Part shown: positions 1-10,168 of the stretch, piece by piece
Numbering within the stretch: the stretch's first letter is position 1
How the letters are laid out: each line of letters begins with the position of its first letter
Source of the DNA: Limnoperna fortunei
Lineage: Eukaryota > Mollusca > Bivalvia > Mytilida > Modiolidae
Length of the DNA stretch: 64,000 nucleotides
Direction of reading: 5' to 3'
Assembly (NCBI GenBank): GCA_944474755.1
Contig: OX104115.1
Span: forward strand, 74,934,993-74,998,992
Position numbers and translations under genes: made by a program
The notes under the pieces: generated by a model
Told to the model about the DNA's origin: nothing
Seen by the model: only the letters and a program-made list of their open reading frames with translations
Databases searched by the model: none

Positions 1-124
1 ATAATTTACAACTACCCAATGATGTATTTTTCAATAAAAAGGGAACCTATTCATATATTTTGGAGAGGTAAAAAAGTGACCTATTCGGGCCGCACATCCG
101 TATTACCCTATATATACCAAGTTA

Positions 125-142
125 CCCCCCCCCCTCCCCCCC
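125..142. repeat. poly-C tract
   Basis: A cytosine run broken by a single T. A second run of 14 C lies at 565-578. Both are simple sequence in AT-rich DNA, with no gene attached. Confidence 0.9.
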
Positions 143-413
143 TGCACGCCACACGGTAACTGATGTTATGAAGCATTAAATTTTGTCATTCTTTATTTTG
201 ATTGTTAAATTTTATTGTTAATGTTAATAAATATGTTAGTTCGTTTTTAATTTATATTTCTTCGTTTTTTCTACCAAGATTTACACGAGAAATATAATAA
301 TTTCGTAACAAGGGAGGATCTGGGAAATTGGAACAGCCAAAATAAACCTTTACCTATGTAGTCGCGACATGTAAAATTTCTGTATTTTCATATCAGAATC
401 GAAATAATTATTG

Positions 414-540
414 ATGGCTGCCCCAATTTTATGGACTATTTAAATATGTGTAGGCATTATATTCATGATATTTTAGCACTCGCTAACGCTCATGGCAAAA
501 TATTTATGATTATAATGCCTACCTATTTGGGGCAACCATA
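414..540. repeat. long imperfect palindrome (hairpin 1)
   Basis: The outer arms are atggctgccccaa and its near complement ttggggcaaccat. The inner arms are aggcattata with atattttag, and the matching caaaatat with tataatgcct. They surround a short centre containing cactcgctaacgctcatgg. The whole 127 bp can fold into one long stem. No coding capacity. It looks like a foldback or MITE-type element. Similar but unrelated-sequence palindromes occur at 13,833, 24,510, 26,943 and 58,030. Confidence 0.75.
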
Positions 541-1940
541 TCGCATGAATTATTTCTTAAACCACCCCCCCCCCCCCCTTTTTTTGCGTGCCTTCTGTCG
601 CTGATATTTGAGAAGATTTGTTTCTTAGTTTACTTCCCTTCTGTTATTTAAACAAATATATTACATATCATTACATTTACGTCGTTTAAAACATTAGACA
701 TTGTTGCACTTTGTCAGTTTTTCAATCGAAGCGGAATGAAGGCGGCCATGATGATTTGTTTACAGGGGTCCCATACGGGATAAAAATATGCTTTATGTAT
801 ACGGCTGTAGACGTATACATAATCTGATGTATACGGCTTGTTAAGTAATCACAATGTAAGATTTTTCTGTGATCTATAATACATGTATACTAGTATATAA
901 TGTGCCTGAAATTCTCTATCTCTTTAATGATATTGCCCTAAAAGGGTCAAAACGACAAAATGTTAAATGGAGATGATTTTCAGTTAATTATTGTTGAAAT
1001 AACAGTATTCAAAGTAGAAAAAAAAGAAATTATAAAAAAACGTAATAATCCTTACCCCCACATCTCTCGCTATGGTATATCCCGTGTAAACAATAACAGT
1101 GATTGTACTTGTCGTTGGTGTATTTTACCGAAAAATATTCTTTTAGAATAAAAATATATTCCCAATTCTCAAGGTTTCAGTTTGGACTCAGTTTGGTATC
1201 GAGTTGATTAATTATTTGTTTATTCTAGCTGCCAAGGAAGTAGTTTGCGTAAACGTGCCTATGACTACCGGTAAACAAATGATAGACCGGTACATCTAAA
1301 GTGTTAAAAAAACCCGAAAAGTGTTAAAAAAAAACCTTGCAATAGCGTAAAAACTCCCATATCTATGGGGAAAACTCAGAAATGATAGATATTAAAGTAT
1401 ATGGTAATAATTCAATATTTGTGAAAAAAAAATTACGCTTTATTCCACAGAATCGATTTTTGTTACCGTTCCAATACGTCCTATATTAGGTCAAATAGCT
1501 AGGGGAGAGCACTCTAATTCATTATTGCAATAAAAGTACTAAAAGTACTGTAAGTAGAAATTATAAATGGTAATACGGACAAATGATTTAATGAGTGAAA
1601 AATCAATAATGTCAATAATTTTATAATGAATTTTTTTAATAGATATATACTTCATTTCTTAGTATTTCATGCAATTATATGTCTCTGTTGTTAGTAAAAG
1701 ATTTTAAATATGTCATCCATGTTTGTAGACATGTTAGACACAATTAGTTACAATTACAATGAATTGACCTTTCAGTTAATCAACACAATTGTAATTATAA
1801 TCGTAAATAATTAAGAACCCCCACGCCACGTTAAGGCAATGTGCGTGTGGGGAGGGTCAGGGGTTTTTATATATCTATTCATTTAAGTCGTTTTGTTTTT
1901 ATTACTATTGGAGTTATCATTTTTTTCTAGAAAAGTAAAA
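541..1940. other. AT-rich non-coding stretch
   Basis: I see no credible exon, RNA gene or repeat unit here. The one open stretch (960-1151) has random-looking composition and no family resemblance. Short A and T runs only. Confidence 0.6.

Positions 1941-1979
<39 letters not shown>
1941..1979. repeat. ATT trinucleotide microsatellite
   Basis: Thirteen uninterrupted att units in AT-rich DNA. Confidence 0.95.
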
Positions 1980-2053
1980 TGCTTGGTATTGCCTATAATA
2001 TCGTATAATTGTTTGAACTAGACCAAGGGATAGTTTTTTTGTTTTTGAAGATA

Positions 2054-2280
2054 AACTACTAAGACATCTTGCACATGGCTCGGAACATCACTCGTAGTCC
2101 ACGTAACAATTAGTTAAATTCTATTTTTCAAATTTAAAAGTGCTAAGACATCTTGCACAAAGCTCGGGACATCTGTCGTAGTTCGCGAAACAATTAGTTA
2201 AATTTTAAATTTGAAATTTAAAACTACTAAGATACCTGCACACGTCTCGGGTCAACTATCGCTTTCCGCTAACGTACTAT
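2054..2280. repeat. three tandem copies of a ~84-bp unit
   Basis: The phrase ctactaagacatcttgcac and the following cgtaacaattagttaaatt recur at 2054, 2138 and 2221, spaced 84 and 83 bp. The third copy is the most diverged. No open frame is conserved through it. Confidence 0.75.
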
Positions 2281-2289
2281 GTACTACTA

Positions 2290-3340
2290 GAGAAATTAAT
2301 ACATGAAACAAAACATTGAAATATCACCCAGAATCTTAATCGAAATTCTTTGTCCTCTCAATAGTTGTCTTCCGTTCGTTGATTTTCCTCTTCAGTTGAC
2401 CTTTTTTCCTTCCACTGGTTCTCGGTTCAATGACAGTCATTAGTCCGTCAGTCGAAGTAACGGTCTTTTGGTCTGGCGGCAGGTGGTCACGGAATCTTCT
2501 AAAAAACGTTCTTTTCGTCAACGTCTTGGTCATCATTAGCGATTTCGACACCTGAAACTGTTTATGGCTGTTCGCTTGTCGGTACTGTCGAATTGAAATC
2601 AATGATCTTAGTAGTCTTTGGGTGTCGACACTATCTCTTATAACATGTACTTAATCCTATTATGTTGTGATTTCCAGTCGATGTCTCTCTTCAAAACATG
2701 ATTGCACTATTATTATTCGTCCAACTTTTGTCAAAGTAACCAATGTGATAAAATGTTTTTCGATGTTCAATCAAAGTTGGTTATAATTTGTTAATGAAAC
2801 ACCTGTGAAAGTTCGAAGATAATGTCTGTGTTCTTTGTTTCATAGTGTCGCATATATCGGGTAATCAGCAAGGATTAATCCTTCTATCAAAGATGTCGTT
2901 CAGTGTTTAGCCTCTGTCGGCTTTGTAAATTATGTCGACCAGTTTCTGTTTTGCATTCTGCCTTAGGTGTCTCGTACAATAAACCTGTTTAGATGTCGGG
3001 AAAGTTGTGTGGTGTCCATAACGACTTGTATCTGCCTGTAACTTGATGCAGTAGCGTGCAAGTCTCACAAGACAAAGGTTTTGTCAATTCCTAAAACACT
3101 GTGTCCTTGATGTCTGTCAATTGATCGTCTGTGTAAAGAGTTAAACAAGGAGCTTTTCCATTGTCGCGTATTATCAATTTCAGTATAGAATCTTTGTCTG
3201 CAATCACTCTGTCTATTTTCTGTAAGTGTTTGGCAACATTTCCTCGCCTAAATATATCTCCCCATTTCGTTTTTACGCTCCTTCTTTTTGTCATTATACT
3301 TCTTGTCATATACCTGTTTTCTGCTGGCAGGTCTGATAGT
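2290..3340. other. stretch left of the Polinton; possible minus-strand remnant
   Basis: Composition differs from the flank (tgtc-rich). Two short minus-strand open stretches (3091-3309 and 2336-2602) read like protein, for example GDIFRRGNVAKHLQKIDRVI, but they are broken by stops and I recognise no family. It may be a decayed part of the neighbouring Polinton or another element, or may be chance. Confidence 0.25.
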
Positions 3341-3360
3341 AGTGTGCAAAGGGGGTTTCT

Positions 3361-3540
3361 GCAGCACTAAGATAAAATCCTGCTTGGAAATATCGACCCG
3401 GACCATGAAACAGGAGGGGTTCCTATTAACTATGGGGTAAATACAAGCATGGCATCTAATTGAAATATTTGAAATATTACACGATAGAAGAATTGAATCT
3501 AACGGTGTGAAGATGGATAGCACATCAACATCCTCAGACT
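3361..3540 (+). repeat. direct repeat, copy 1, leading into the first Polinton ORF
   Basis: This ~180-bp segment recurs about 885 bp downstream (4245-4420) at roughly 85% identity by eye. Shared phrases are ggggttcctattaactat, gggtaaatacaa, catggcatc and atggatagcacatcaaca. Both copies run into the beginning of an open frame that encodes an M-D-S-T-S-T start. Confidence 0.8.
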
Positions 3541-4250
3541 CCTCGGCACGACACACGAAGCGTACCCTCCCATCCTCCTTTGACGACGACTTCGTGGCCT
3601 CCGAGATTTGCACGGGCTGCAAGAGGCTCGGGGTCTGGAGCCAGATCAAGAAGAAGTCGCTCCGGCACGTCTTCATCAACGACTTCGTGAAACGCATGAA
3701 GCGGACCCATCGCCTCGTATCGACTGCAACGATCAGACTCTTGAGCACGAATCATATCGCGATCTTCTTCAAGGCGATAGGCGATCTTGAAATCCATCTG
3801 AATGGTCGCATCGAGAGTATCGACCGGATCGAGGTTAAGGAGGGGGAATTCGCATGCAGCATCGACTTCTTTCGGCATAATCTTTTGGATGCCGTAAGTT
3901 TCATCAAGTCTAGGATTGCTGGGCTTCGGGTCGCTCAATCCACCGAGACGACGGACGCGATCACCGAAGATGCTAGCCCCCGCGTATGTCTGCGTGGTCT
4001 CCCGCCGATCGTGGCACGGGTCCATCTGCAGAGTACTGACTGGTCCCGACGACCTTGCGTCAACCAAGAAGCGTCGAGAAGCTCTGGAAATGGTATCTCT
4101 CGAAGCTCGAATGATTCACGATTCACTGACTCGCTCAGAACTAATGCCTCCGACTCTAGCTACCCAGCCCAAACCTTCCCCATATCAGCCTTCACTTGGA
4201 ATGAAGTGATGAGTGATGCCTTAGAAGGTCGGGTGGATGAGGCGCACTAA
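3507..4250 (+). CDS. Polinton ORF of unknown function
   Basis: The 247-codon open frame starts at the ATG inside the duplicated leader. Third positions are strongly G/C through about residue 140 (for example gac gac gac ttc gtg gcc tcc), which supports this frame and strand over the 177-aa antisense frame. The start is Ser/Thr-rich, followed by a basic segment containing WSQIKKKSLRHVFINDFVKR and then VKEGEFACSIDFFRHNLLD. A C-x2-C pair (CTGC) occurs near residue 37. After about 4035 protein-like reading moves to another frame (LTGPDDLASTKKRREALEMV), so a frameshift probably scrambles the last ~70 codons. I do not recognise the family. Its position at the polymerase-proximal end of the Polinton suggests an element gene, function unknown. 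Confidence 0.55.
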   Translation: MKMDSTSTSSDSSARHTKRTLPSSFDDDFVASEICTGCKRLGVWSQIKKKSLRHVFINDFVKRMKRTHRLVSTATIRLLSTNHIAIFFKAIGDLEIHLNGRIESIDRIEVKEGEFACSIDFFRHNLLDAVSFIKSRIAGLRVAQSTETTDAITEDASPRVCLRGLPPIVARVHLQSTDWSRRPCVNQEASRSSGNGISRSSNDSRFTDSLRTNASDSSYPAQTFPISAFTWNEVMSDALEGRVDEAH

Positions 4251-4420
4251 GGGAAAATCCTTCTTGAAAATACCGGCCTGGACCCTGAAATGCAAACGGT
4301 GAGGGGTTCCTATTAACTATTGGGTAAATACAATCATGGCATCAAATTGAAATGTTTGAAATGTTGCATGATATAAGAATGGAATCTATTGGTATGAACA
4401 TGGATAGCACATCAACATTG
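4245..4420 (+). repeat. direct repeat, copy 2
   Basis: Second copy of the segment at 3361-3540. Here it leads into the 93-bp repeat array instead of the globular ORF, which suggests that two genes once shared a duplicated leader or N-terminal exon. Confidence 0.8.
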
Positions 4421-4738
4421 ACATCAACCCCAACCCCAACCTCCCAGATTGAAATATTACAAGATAGAAGAATGGAATCTAATGGTATGAACATGATTAG
4501 CACATCAACATCAACATCAACCCCAGCCCCAACCTCCCAGATTGAAATATTACACGATAGAAGAATGGAATTTAATGGTATGAACATGGTTAGCACATCA
4601 ACATCAACATCAACCCCAACCCCAACCTCCCAGATTGAAATATTACACGATAGAAGAATGCGATCTAATGGTATGAACATGGAAAGCACATCAAAATCAA
4701 CCCCAACCCCGAGATTGAAATATCACATAATAAAATGA
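4355..4738 (+). repeat. four tandem 93-bp units encoding a 31-residue Ser/Thr/Pro repeat
   Basis: Unit starts at about 4355, 4448, 4541 and 4634 give an exact 93-bp period, so the frame stays open across all units. The plus-strand frame (4352-4738) reads repeated blocks of QIEILHDRRMESNGMNM followed by STSTSTSTPTPTS. Units differ by a few bases, and the last is shortened. The Ser/Thr/Pro-rich half is low complexity; the other half is charged. The antisense frame is also open because the period is a multiple of three, so openness alone does not prove expression. Confidence 0.85.
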
Positions 4739-4893
4739 TGGAATCTAATGGTGTAAAACGTACCTGTGGATACCCACTGAAGCGGAAGAAGGGACACTGT
4801 AAGAGCCTGGAATCGACGGTTTCTGCATGGGACACAGGAAGCAGCCCACAGAAGACAGCATCCCCATCGGAGGAAAAATCGTGGTAAAAGAGA

Positions 4894-7800
4894 CCATGAA
4901 GACCCTCCGTCAAATAGCTAGGGATGAGGGGATACAGCAGGAAAAGTAAGGAGGCCTTGGTGAAGCTCATAGAAGAGAAAACTAACCGGAAATTCACTCA
5001 CGAGGAGGTCTTCAGCAAGAAGCATCTCAAAACACGCGCGAAGAGCCGCGGTATCATCAAGTACTCCCGGCTCAGGAGAGAGGATCTGCTCCGATTGGTG
5101 GAAGAGGACATAAAAAATGCCCTGGTGGAGGAGGAAATCAAAGTCGTTGATCGGCGCCAAGCACTGAAAGGCGTATTTGGTACGGTCGTCATCGAACCAT
5201 TGAAGCTGCACGACATGGTCACATTTCAGAAAATAAGTCGGAGCACCATCGCCAGCACCATCTCGGAAGCACTCGCCCAAAAGAAGGGATTGAAGGTGCA
5301 ATTGTTGATCCGAGTACAGCTGGTGAAAAAGAACCCCGCGACCGGAGAGAATACTTACGTCATCCCCTATTACTGGTCAGACCAAGTTACCCTCACCCAG
5401 TCATCGGACCTCGATTTGGAGATCACATTCATGATGGAAAATGGTCAGAGAGAATATGGCTAAGTACATGCGAGAAGGGAGCGGATGGACCTTCGGGCAC
5501 ATCGAGTGGCTAGAAACCCACCTGAGCGAATTCAAGCCGCTCGCAGGTAGCTCCTATATACCAATTCTATCGATACTGGCGAAAAAGAAGGCGATCATCA
5601 ATGTGAAAAACGAGGATGACCGCTGTTTCCAGTGAACGGTGCTTGCAGCCCTACACTATGATGAAGTTGACCAGAAGTCAACACACTGCGTGACTCAGTA
5701 TAAGAGATGGGAGGAGGAGCTAAAATTCAATGGTATCGAATTCTAAGTCTCATTCAAGGCGATCGACATGTTCGAGAAGCAGAACGTTACCATCAACGTT
5801 CACGTCTTCGGGTTCGATGGCGTAAGGAAGGGTGAGGACGGAGAAGAAGATCTCCGGGTATATCCCCTCAGGATATCCAAGAACACTGGCTCCCCCCACG
5901 TAGATCTCCTCTTCCTGACCTGTGAAGGCAAGCAGCATTACTGCTGGATAAAGAGCCTATCGCGTCTTTTGACCTCCCAAGTGACTGGTCACAAAGAGTC
6001 AGTTTACTTCTGCCGAAGGTGTTTGTCCCATTTCTCCAGGCAGGACATCCTCGACAAACACATGGAATACTGCAGTCAGAAGGATGCAGTCAGGATCGAG
6101 ATGCCGGAAGAAGGATCCGCCATAGCCTTCCGCGACTACGAAAAAATGATGAGAGTTCCATTCGTGATCTATGCGGACTTTGAGTGCTTCACGGAGAAGC
6201 TTGACACCTGCCAGCCGGATCCTTTGCAATCCTACACAAAGGCGTACCAACTAAAGAGACCCTAAGGTTTCTGCTATCGCGTGAAGTACGCTCACGGCGA
6301 CTACAAAGAATCGGTCATCTACTGTGGGGAGGATGCCGCCAAGAAGTTCGTGCGGTGCATGGAGGAGAAAGTGCGAGCAATCGCCAAACTATACTGTGAG
6401 ACGAAACCCATGGAGATGACCGACAAGGACAAGGAGAGTTTCAAGGCAAGCACGAATTGCCACATTTGCGGTGGCGCATTGAATGGAGACAAGGTCCGCG
6501 ACCACGACCATCTCACCGGCAAGTACCGCGGCGCAGCACACAACCAGTGCAATCTGGAATTCCAGCTTCCAAAACACGTCCCCATCAACTTGAGCGGATA
6601 TGATGCCTACATCTTCGTCAAAGAGTTAGGGAACACAGCAGGTAAGATCAATTGCATCCCCAATACCTACAAGAAATACATCAGCTTCTCAAAGCAGGTG
6701 GATGATCTGGAGACGAGGTTCATTAATTCGATGCGCTTCATGCTCTGCTCGTTAGATACCATGGCCAAGAACCTCACCCCCGACCAGTTCAAGACCGTGA
6801 AGGCGAGATTTGGCGACCGCCATGAGCTGATGATCCGTAAGGGAGTCTTCCCCTACGATTATGTGGATGGACCATCCAAGCTGGAGGACGCCCAGCTCCC
6901 ACCCACAGAAGCTTTCTACAGCACACTCCGGTGAGCATATCAGTGATGAGGACTATGCACACGCTGGGAGAGTCTAGGAGGTCTTCGGATGCAAGATCAT
7001 GCGCGATTACCACAACCTCTATATCGAAACTGACGTAGAACTTCAGGGATGTATGTATGTATGAAACATTATATGCTCGATCCTGCCCACTACTACACCT
7101 CCCCCGGACTTTCATGGAATGCTGCTCTCAAAACCACTGGGGTCAGATTGGAGCTATTGTCCGACCCTGCATTGCTCCTGATGTACGAGCGAGGAACCAG
7201 AGGAGGGGTGGCCATGATCTCTCACCGCCACGCCCGTGCTAATAACCCTTACATGGAGACCTACGATCGCTCCCAGTCCACGAAGTACCTGACCTACCTC
7301 GACACCAATAATCTCTACGGATGGGCGATGGCACAGCCCCTACCCACGGGAGACTTCGAGTGGATGGAGCCGGAGGCGATCGAGGACGTCTTGAGGTACC
7401 CCGACGATCACGAGTACGGTGCCATGGTGGAATGTGATCTGGAATACCCGCATGATCTCCACAACGCCCACAACGACTACCCATTCGCGCGGAGAACGTG
7501 GAGATCAACAAGGTGCGCAAGCTGGTGCCTCATCTAGGTAAGCGTGAAAAGTATACGCTCCACTACAGGAATCTTAAGCTGTACTTAGAGATAGGGTATG
7601 AAGCTCACCAATGTCCACCGAATCATCGGGTTCAGGCAATCCCCGTGGCTGAAGCAGTACGTCGACCTGAACACTGCTCTTCGAGAATAGGCCAAGACTG
7701 ACTCAGAGAAGGATTTCTTCAAGCTCATGGTCAACTAAGTCTTCGGCAAGACCATGGAGAACATTCGAAAGCGGGTCGACGTCCGACTGGTTACCCTCGA

Positions 7801-8484
7801 GAAGCAGGCGCTGAAGCTCGTGGCTAAGCCCAACTTCGATCCCCGGGTCGTCTTCACCGAAAGCATGGTAGCCGTCCACATGAAGAACACGAAGCTGAAG
7901 TTCGATAAGCCGGTGTACCTAGGAGACTGCATCTTGGACATCTCGAAGCTCCTGATGTACGACTTCCACTACGGATTCGTGAGGAAGATGTACGGTGACA
8001 ACGTCTGGCTGCTCTTCACCGACACCGATAACTTGGCCTATGAGATTTCTACCAGGACATCGCCCCGCACGTCCAGGCGAAGTTCGATACTTCCAACTAT
8101 CCCGCCGAGCATCACTCCGGCATCCCAACCGGCGTGAACAATAACGTGATCGGGATGTTTAAGGACGAGTGCGGTGGCAAGGCCATAACCGAATTCGTGG
8201 GGCTCCAGGCAAAGCTACACGCCTTCAAGATGGATGACGGTCAGACCACCAAGAAGGCAAAAGGAGTCAACAAGAGCGTCATCATGCGCAATATCGCCTT
8301 CGAGGATTACAAGCAATGTCTCGACACCCAGCAGATCTACCGACCGATGAACATCATCCGGAGCCACCTCCATCAGATCTACGCCAAGGAGATCAACAAG
8401 ATTGCGCTCTCAGCCAAGGACGACAAGCGCCACATCCTACCTGATAGTATCAGCACCCTTGCTCACGGCCATTATCGAATCTAA
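4894..8484 (+). pseudogene. POLB: protein-primed family B DNA polymerase of the Polinton (broken)
   Basis: This enzyme would replicate the element from a terminal protein primer. The N-terminal part (from about 4894, frameshift near 4925) is charged and helix-rich, with SAP/HeH-like segments. Recognisable parts in order: IINVKNEDDRCFQ near 5600; a C2H2-like CRRCLSHF near 6010; exonuclease motif I IYADFECF near 6165; a zinc/HNH-like insert CHICGG plus RDHDHLTGKYRGAAHNQCN (6460-6555); polymerase motif A YLDTNNLYG near 7295; motif B KLMVN-stop-VFGKTMEN at 7720-7757; motif C TDTDNLAYE near 8017, where the usual DTDS is DTDN. In-frame stops lie at 5633, 5744, 6263 and inside motif B. Frameshifts occur near 5450, 6930, 7495 and 8045, and a short deletion near 7045 lies before CMKHYMLDP. 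It cannot make an active enzyme. Confidence 0.9.
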
Positions 8485-8488
8485 ATAA

Positions 8489-8900
8489 ATGAGCAGCGTA
8501 CGCGTTTACCACTTAACTCTCCCGCGCAAACCCCTCTCAAATGTAGAGCTTGAAGAAGCTGCCTCGGCCTAGGGATCCATCGATTCAGAGGAGTATTCAT
8601 GAGAAATGCCTTACCACCCACTCCCACGAGCTAATGAATGCGGCATCCTGAACCACGATGACCTCCATGGTCTCGGTACGCACTGGACCTGCTGGCACAA
8701 GCGCGGAGGACTCAAAGTCTACTTCGACTCTTACGGTCTGCCTCCGTCCGACGAGATGGTTGACTATATGCGGGCGAAGATAATACAACACCGATGAGCT
8801 GCAGCATCGCGGGGACATGGTGTGCGGCCACTTTTGCCTCTACGTACTGAAGATGATGTCGGAGGGTAGATCGTTCGACGATGTGATATTCTCGCTATAA
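8489..8900 (+). pseudogene. PRO: adenain-like cysteine protease of the Polinton (frameshifted)
   Basis: The family (adenovirus protease-like, C5/C48 fold) matures virion proteins and is a marker of Polintons. The order His, Asp, Gln, Cys is visible: GTHWTCWH near 8676, YFDSYG near 8722, LQHRGD near 8801 and VCGHFCLYVL near 8821. The start at 8489 lies 4 bases after the polymerase stop, within taaataaATG. Two or more frameshifts (about 8565-8610 and about 8795) split the reading frame. The stretch RFRGVFMRNALP near 8590 belongs to a different frame from both neighbours. The stop at 8898 is followed 4 bases later by the next ATG, an arrangement as compact as in viruses. Confidence 0.82.
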
Positions 8901-8904
8901 ATAA

Positions 8905-9441
8905 ATGGACAAATTCGGATCTCACTCAAGAAAATGCGCAATAGTCTGGTTCCAAGACCTCGATATGAACGACAACCGCATCACCGGCCTGGGATCACCG
9001 CGAGAAGGGTCGGACGCTGTGACGAAACACTGGTTCAATCTGCAATTGAAAGATGGTGGGAAGGATATCGCTGAGCTCAAGGCAAAGTTCTAAAAAGTCT
9101 TAAAAGTGCTCGAGGATAAGGAGAAACGCTTGAATGGCATTAAGAAGGACGTGGCAAAGTGCATGCCCACGATCGGTCGTAAGATGACTGGTGAGATCGA
9201 TATGCAGGGCCATGCGATCCGTAACCTTCCAGAGGAGGCGGACGCCAAAGATCCCATGACGAAAGGCTGGTATGAAAAGAACTGGCAGGACTTGGCCTTA
9301 ACCATACAGGAGAAGATAATTAACGCTACAGAATCTAAATATAAAACCTTCGAAAATCAGATGGCTGATAACCAGGAAAAGATTGAGGCTCTTGAAAGGT
9401 ATGTGAAGCTTAAGTCCCCTAACCCTGGAAGGATCGGTTGA
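8905..9441 (+). pseudogene. Polinton protein with phage tail-fibre-like repeat motifs
   Basis: One frame runs from the ATG at 8905 to the stop at 9439-9441, with a single in-frame TAA at 9091. Two copies of a pattern typical of phage tail fibre and collar proteins are present: DMNDNRITGLGSP then SDAVTKHWF (8959-9030), and DMQGHAIRNLPEEADAKD then PMTKGWYEKN (9199-9280). Between and after them are Lys/Glu-rich helical, probably coiled-coil stretches (KEKRLNGIKKDVAKCM; TFENQMADNQEKIEALERYV). In phages this motif lies in trimeric fibre stalks. A fibre or virion-surface role here is inference. It is clean compared with its neighbours, so it may be younger or better preserved by chance. Alternatively it is only a coiled-coil protein with chance similarity. 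Confidence 0.6.
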
Positions 9442-9490
9442 CCTACTCAACTTGTCTAGTCCCACTCCAGGAACTGGAGAAATTGAAGGA

Positions 9491-10168
9491 CTATTGGAGC
9501 TCGGAAGCCTTTACCCATTAATTGAATGTCTTAGGATAGCCTCGCCATTTGACGTAGACTTCCCGTTCTCCTTGCCGGGTGCGTCGCCGCAGGATCTTTT
9601 CTATGCGAAAAAGTTCGTGGGTGGTCTTCTGGAGCTCGGGTTCGTAGAAAGACCCCTGAATCTCCTCGTCGTTGAAGTCCTTGAGACAATAAGTGGGCGG
9701 TTGCGTTCCTACGACCATGGATATGGTGAACACTTCTTCGGTCCAGCGCGGAGTATATCCTTTCTCGAACACTTCTTCTTGGTTATTCGGACCTTGTCGC
9801 AAACCTTGAATCGCGGTGGTTGCATGGGAGGGAGATCTCCGTTAATGTCCCAGATGACTTTGGTTTCGTTCTCCTTCTGACTGGCGGCAGTGGGAGTCAT
9901 CTTGATGGAACGGTGCTTGGTGGTATTATACTGATGGATCAGATCTCTTAGCACATCGATATAGGTTCGCGTCGAGTTGACGGAAAAGTACTTGAACACC
10001 TTCTCCTTTATGATGCGGTTCCAGCGCTCCACGATGCTCGACTTCTCTTCGTTTTCGTTGGAGTAGAGCTCCATGTCATGCTTCTGGAGAAGCTCCTTCA
10101 CCTCTTTGTTGTAGAATTCCGTTACTTTGTCTGTCCATAGCTTCTTGAGGATGCGAGACTTGAAGACC
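9491..10168 (-). pseudogene. INT: Polinton integrase, C-terminal half with chromodomain (truncated)
   Basis: This retroviral-type DDE integrase would insert the element. Read on the minus strand: KKLWTDK followed by TEFYNKEVKELLQKHD near 10,145-10,085 carries the second catalytic Asp. NEEKSSIVERWNR near 10,050 carries the catalytic Glu. HQYNTTKHRSIKMTP follows. A chromodomain of the form FRIEKILRRRTRQGEREVY, then VKWRGYPKTFN, lies at about 9610-9518. A frameshift lies near 9790, and an in-frame TAA at 9518 interrupts the chromodomain just before WVKASELQ. The genuine stop is at 9491-9493. The N-terminal zinc-binding region and first catalytic Asp are missing; their place is taken by the PLA2-like gene, so a deletion junction lies near 10,165. 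Confidence 0.88.

Noticed and set aside
3534..4067. 177-codon minus-strand frame opposite the first Polinton ORF
   Set aside because: Third-position G/C bias fits the plus-strand frame; the minus frame is a shadow.
9452..9880. 142-codon plus-strand frame
   Set aside because: It is the complement of the recognisable chromodomain integrase on the minus strand.
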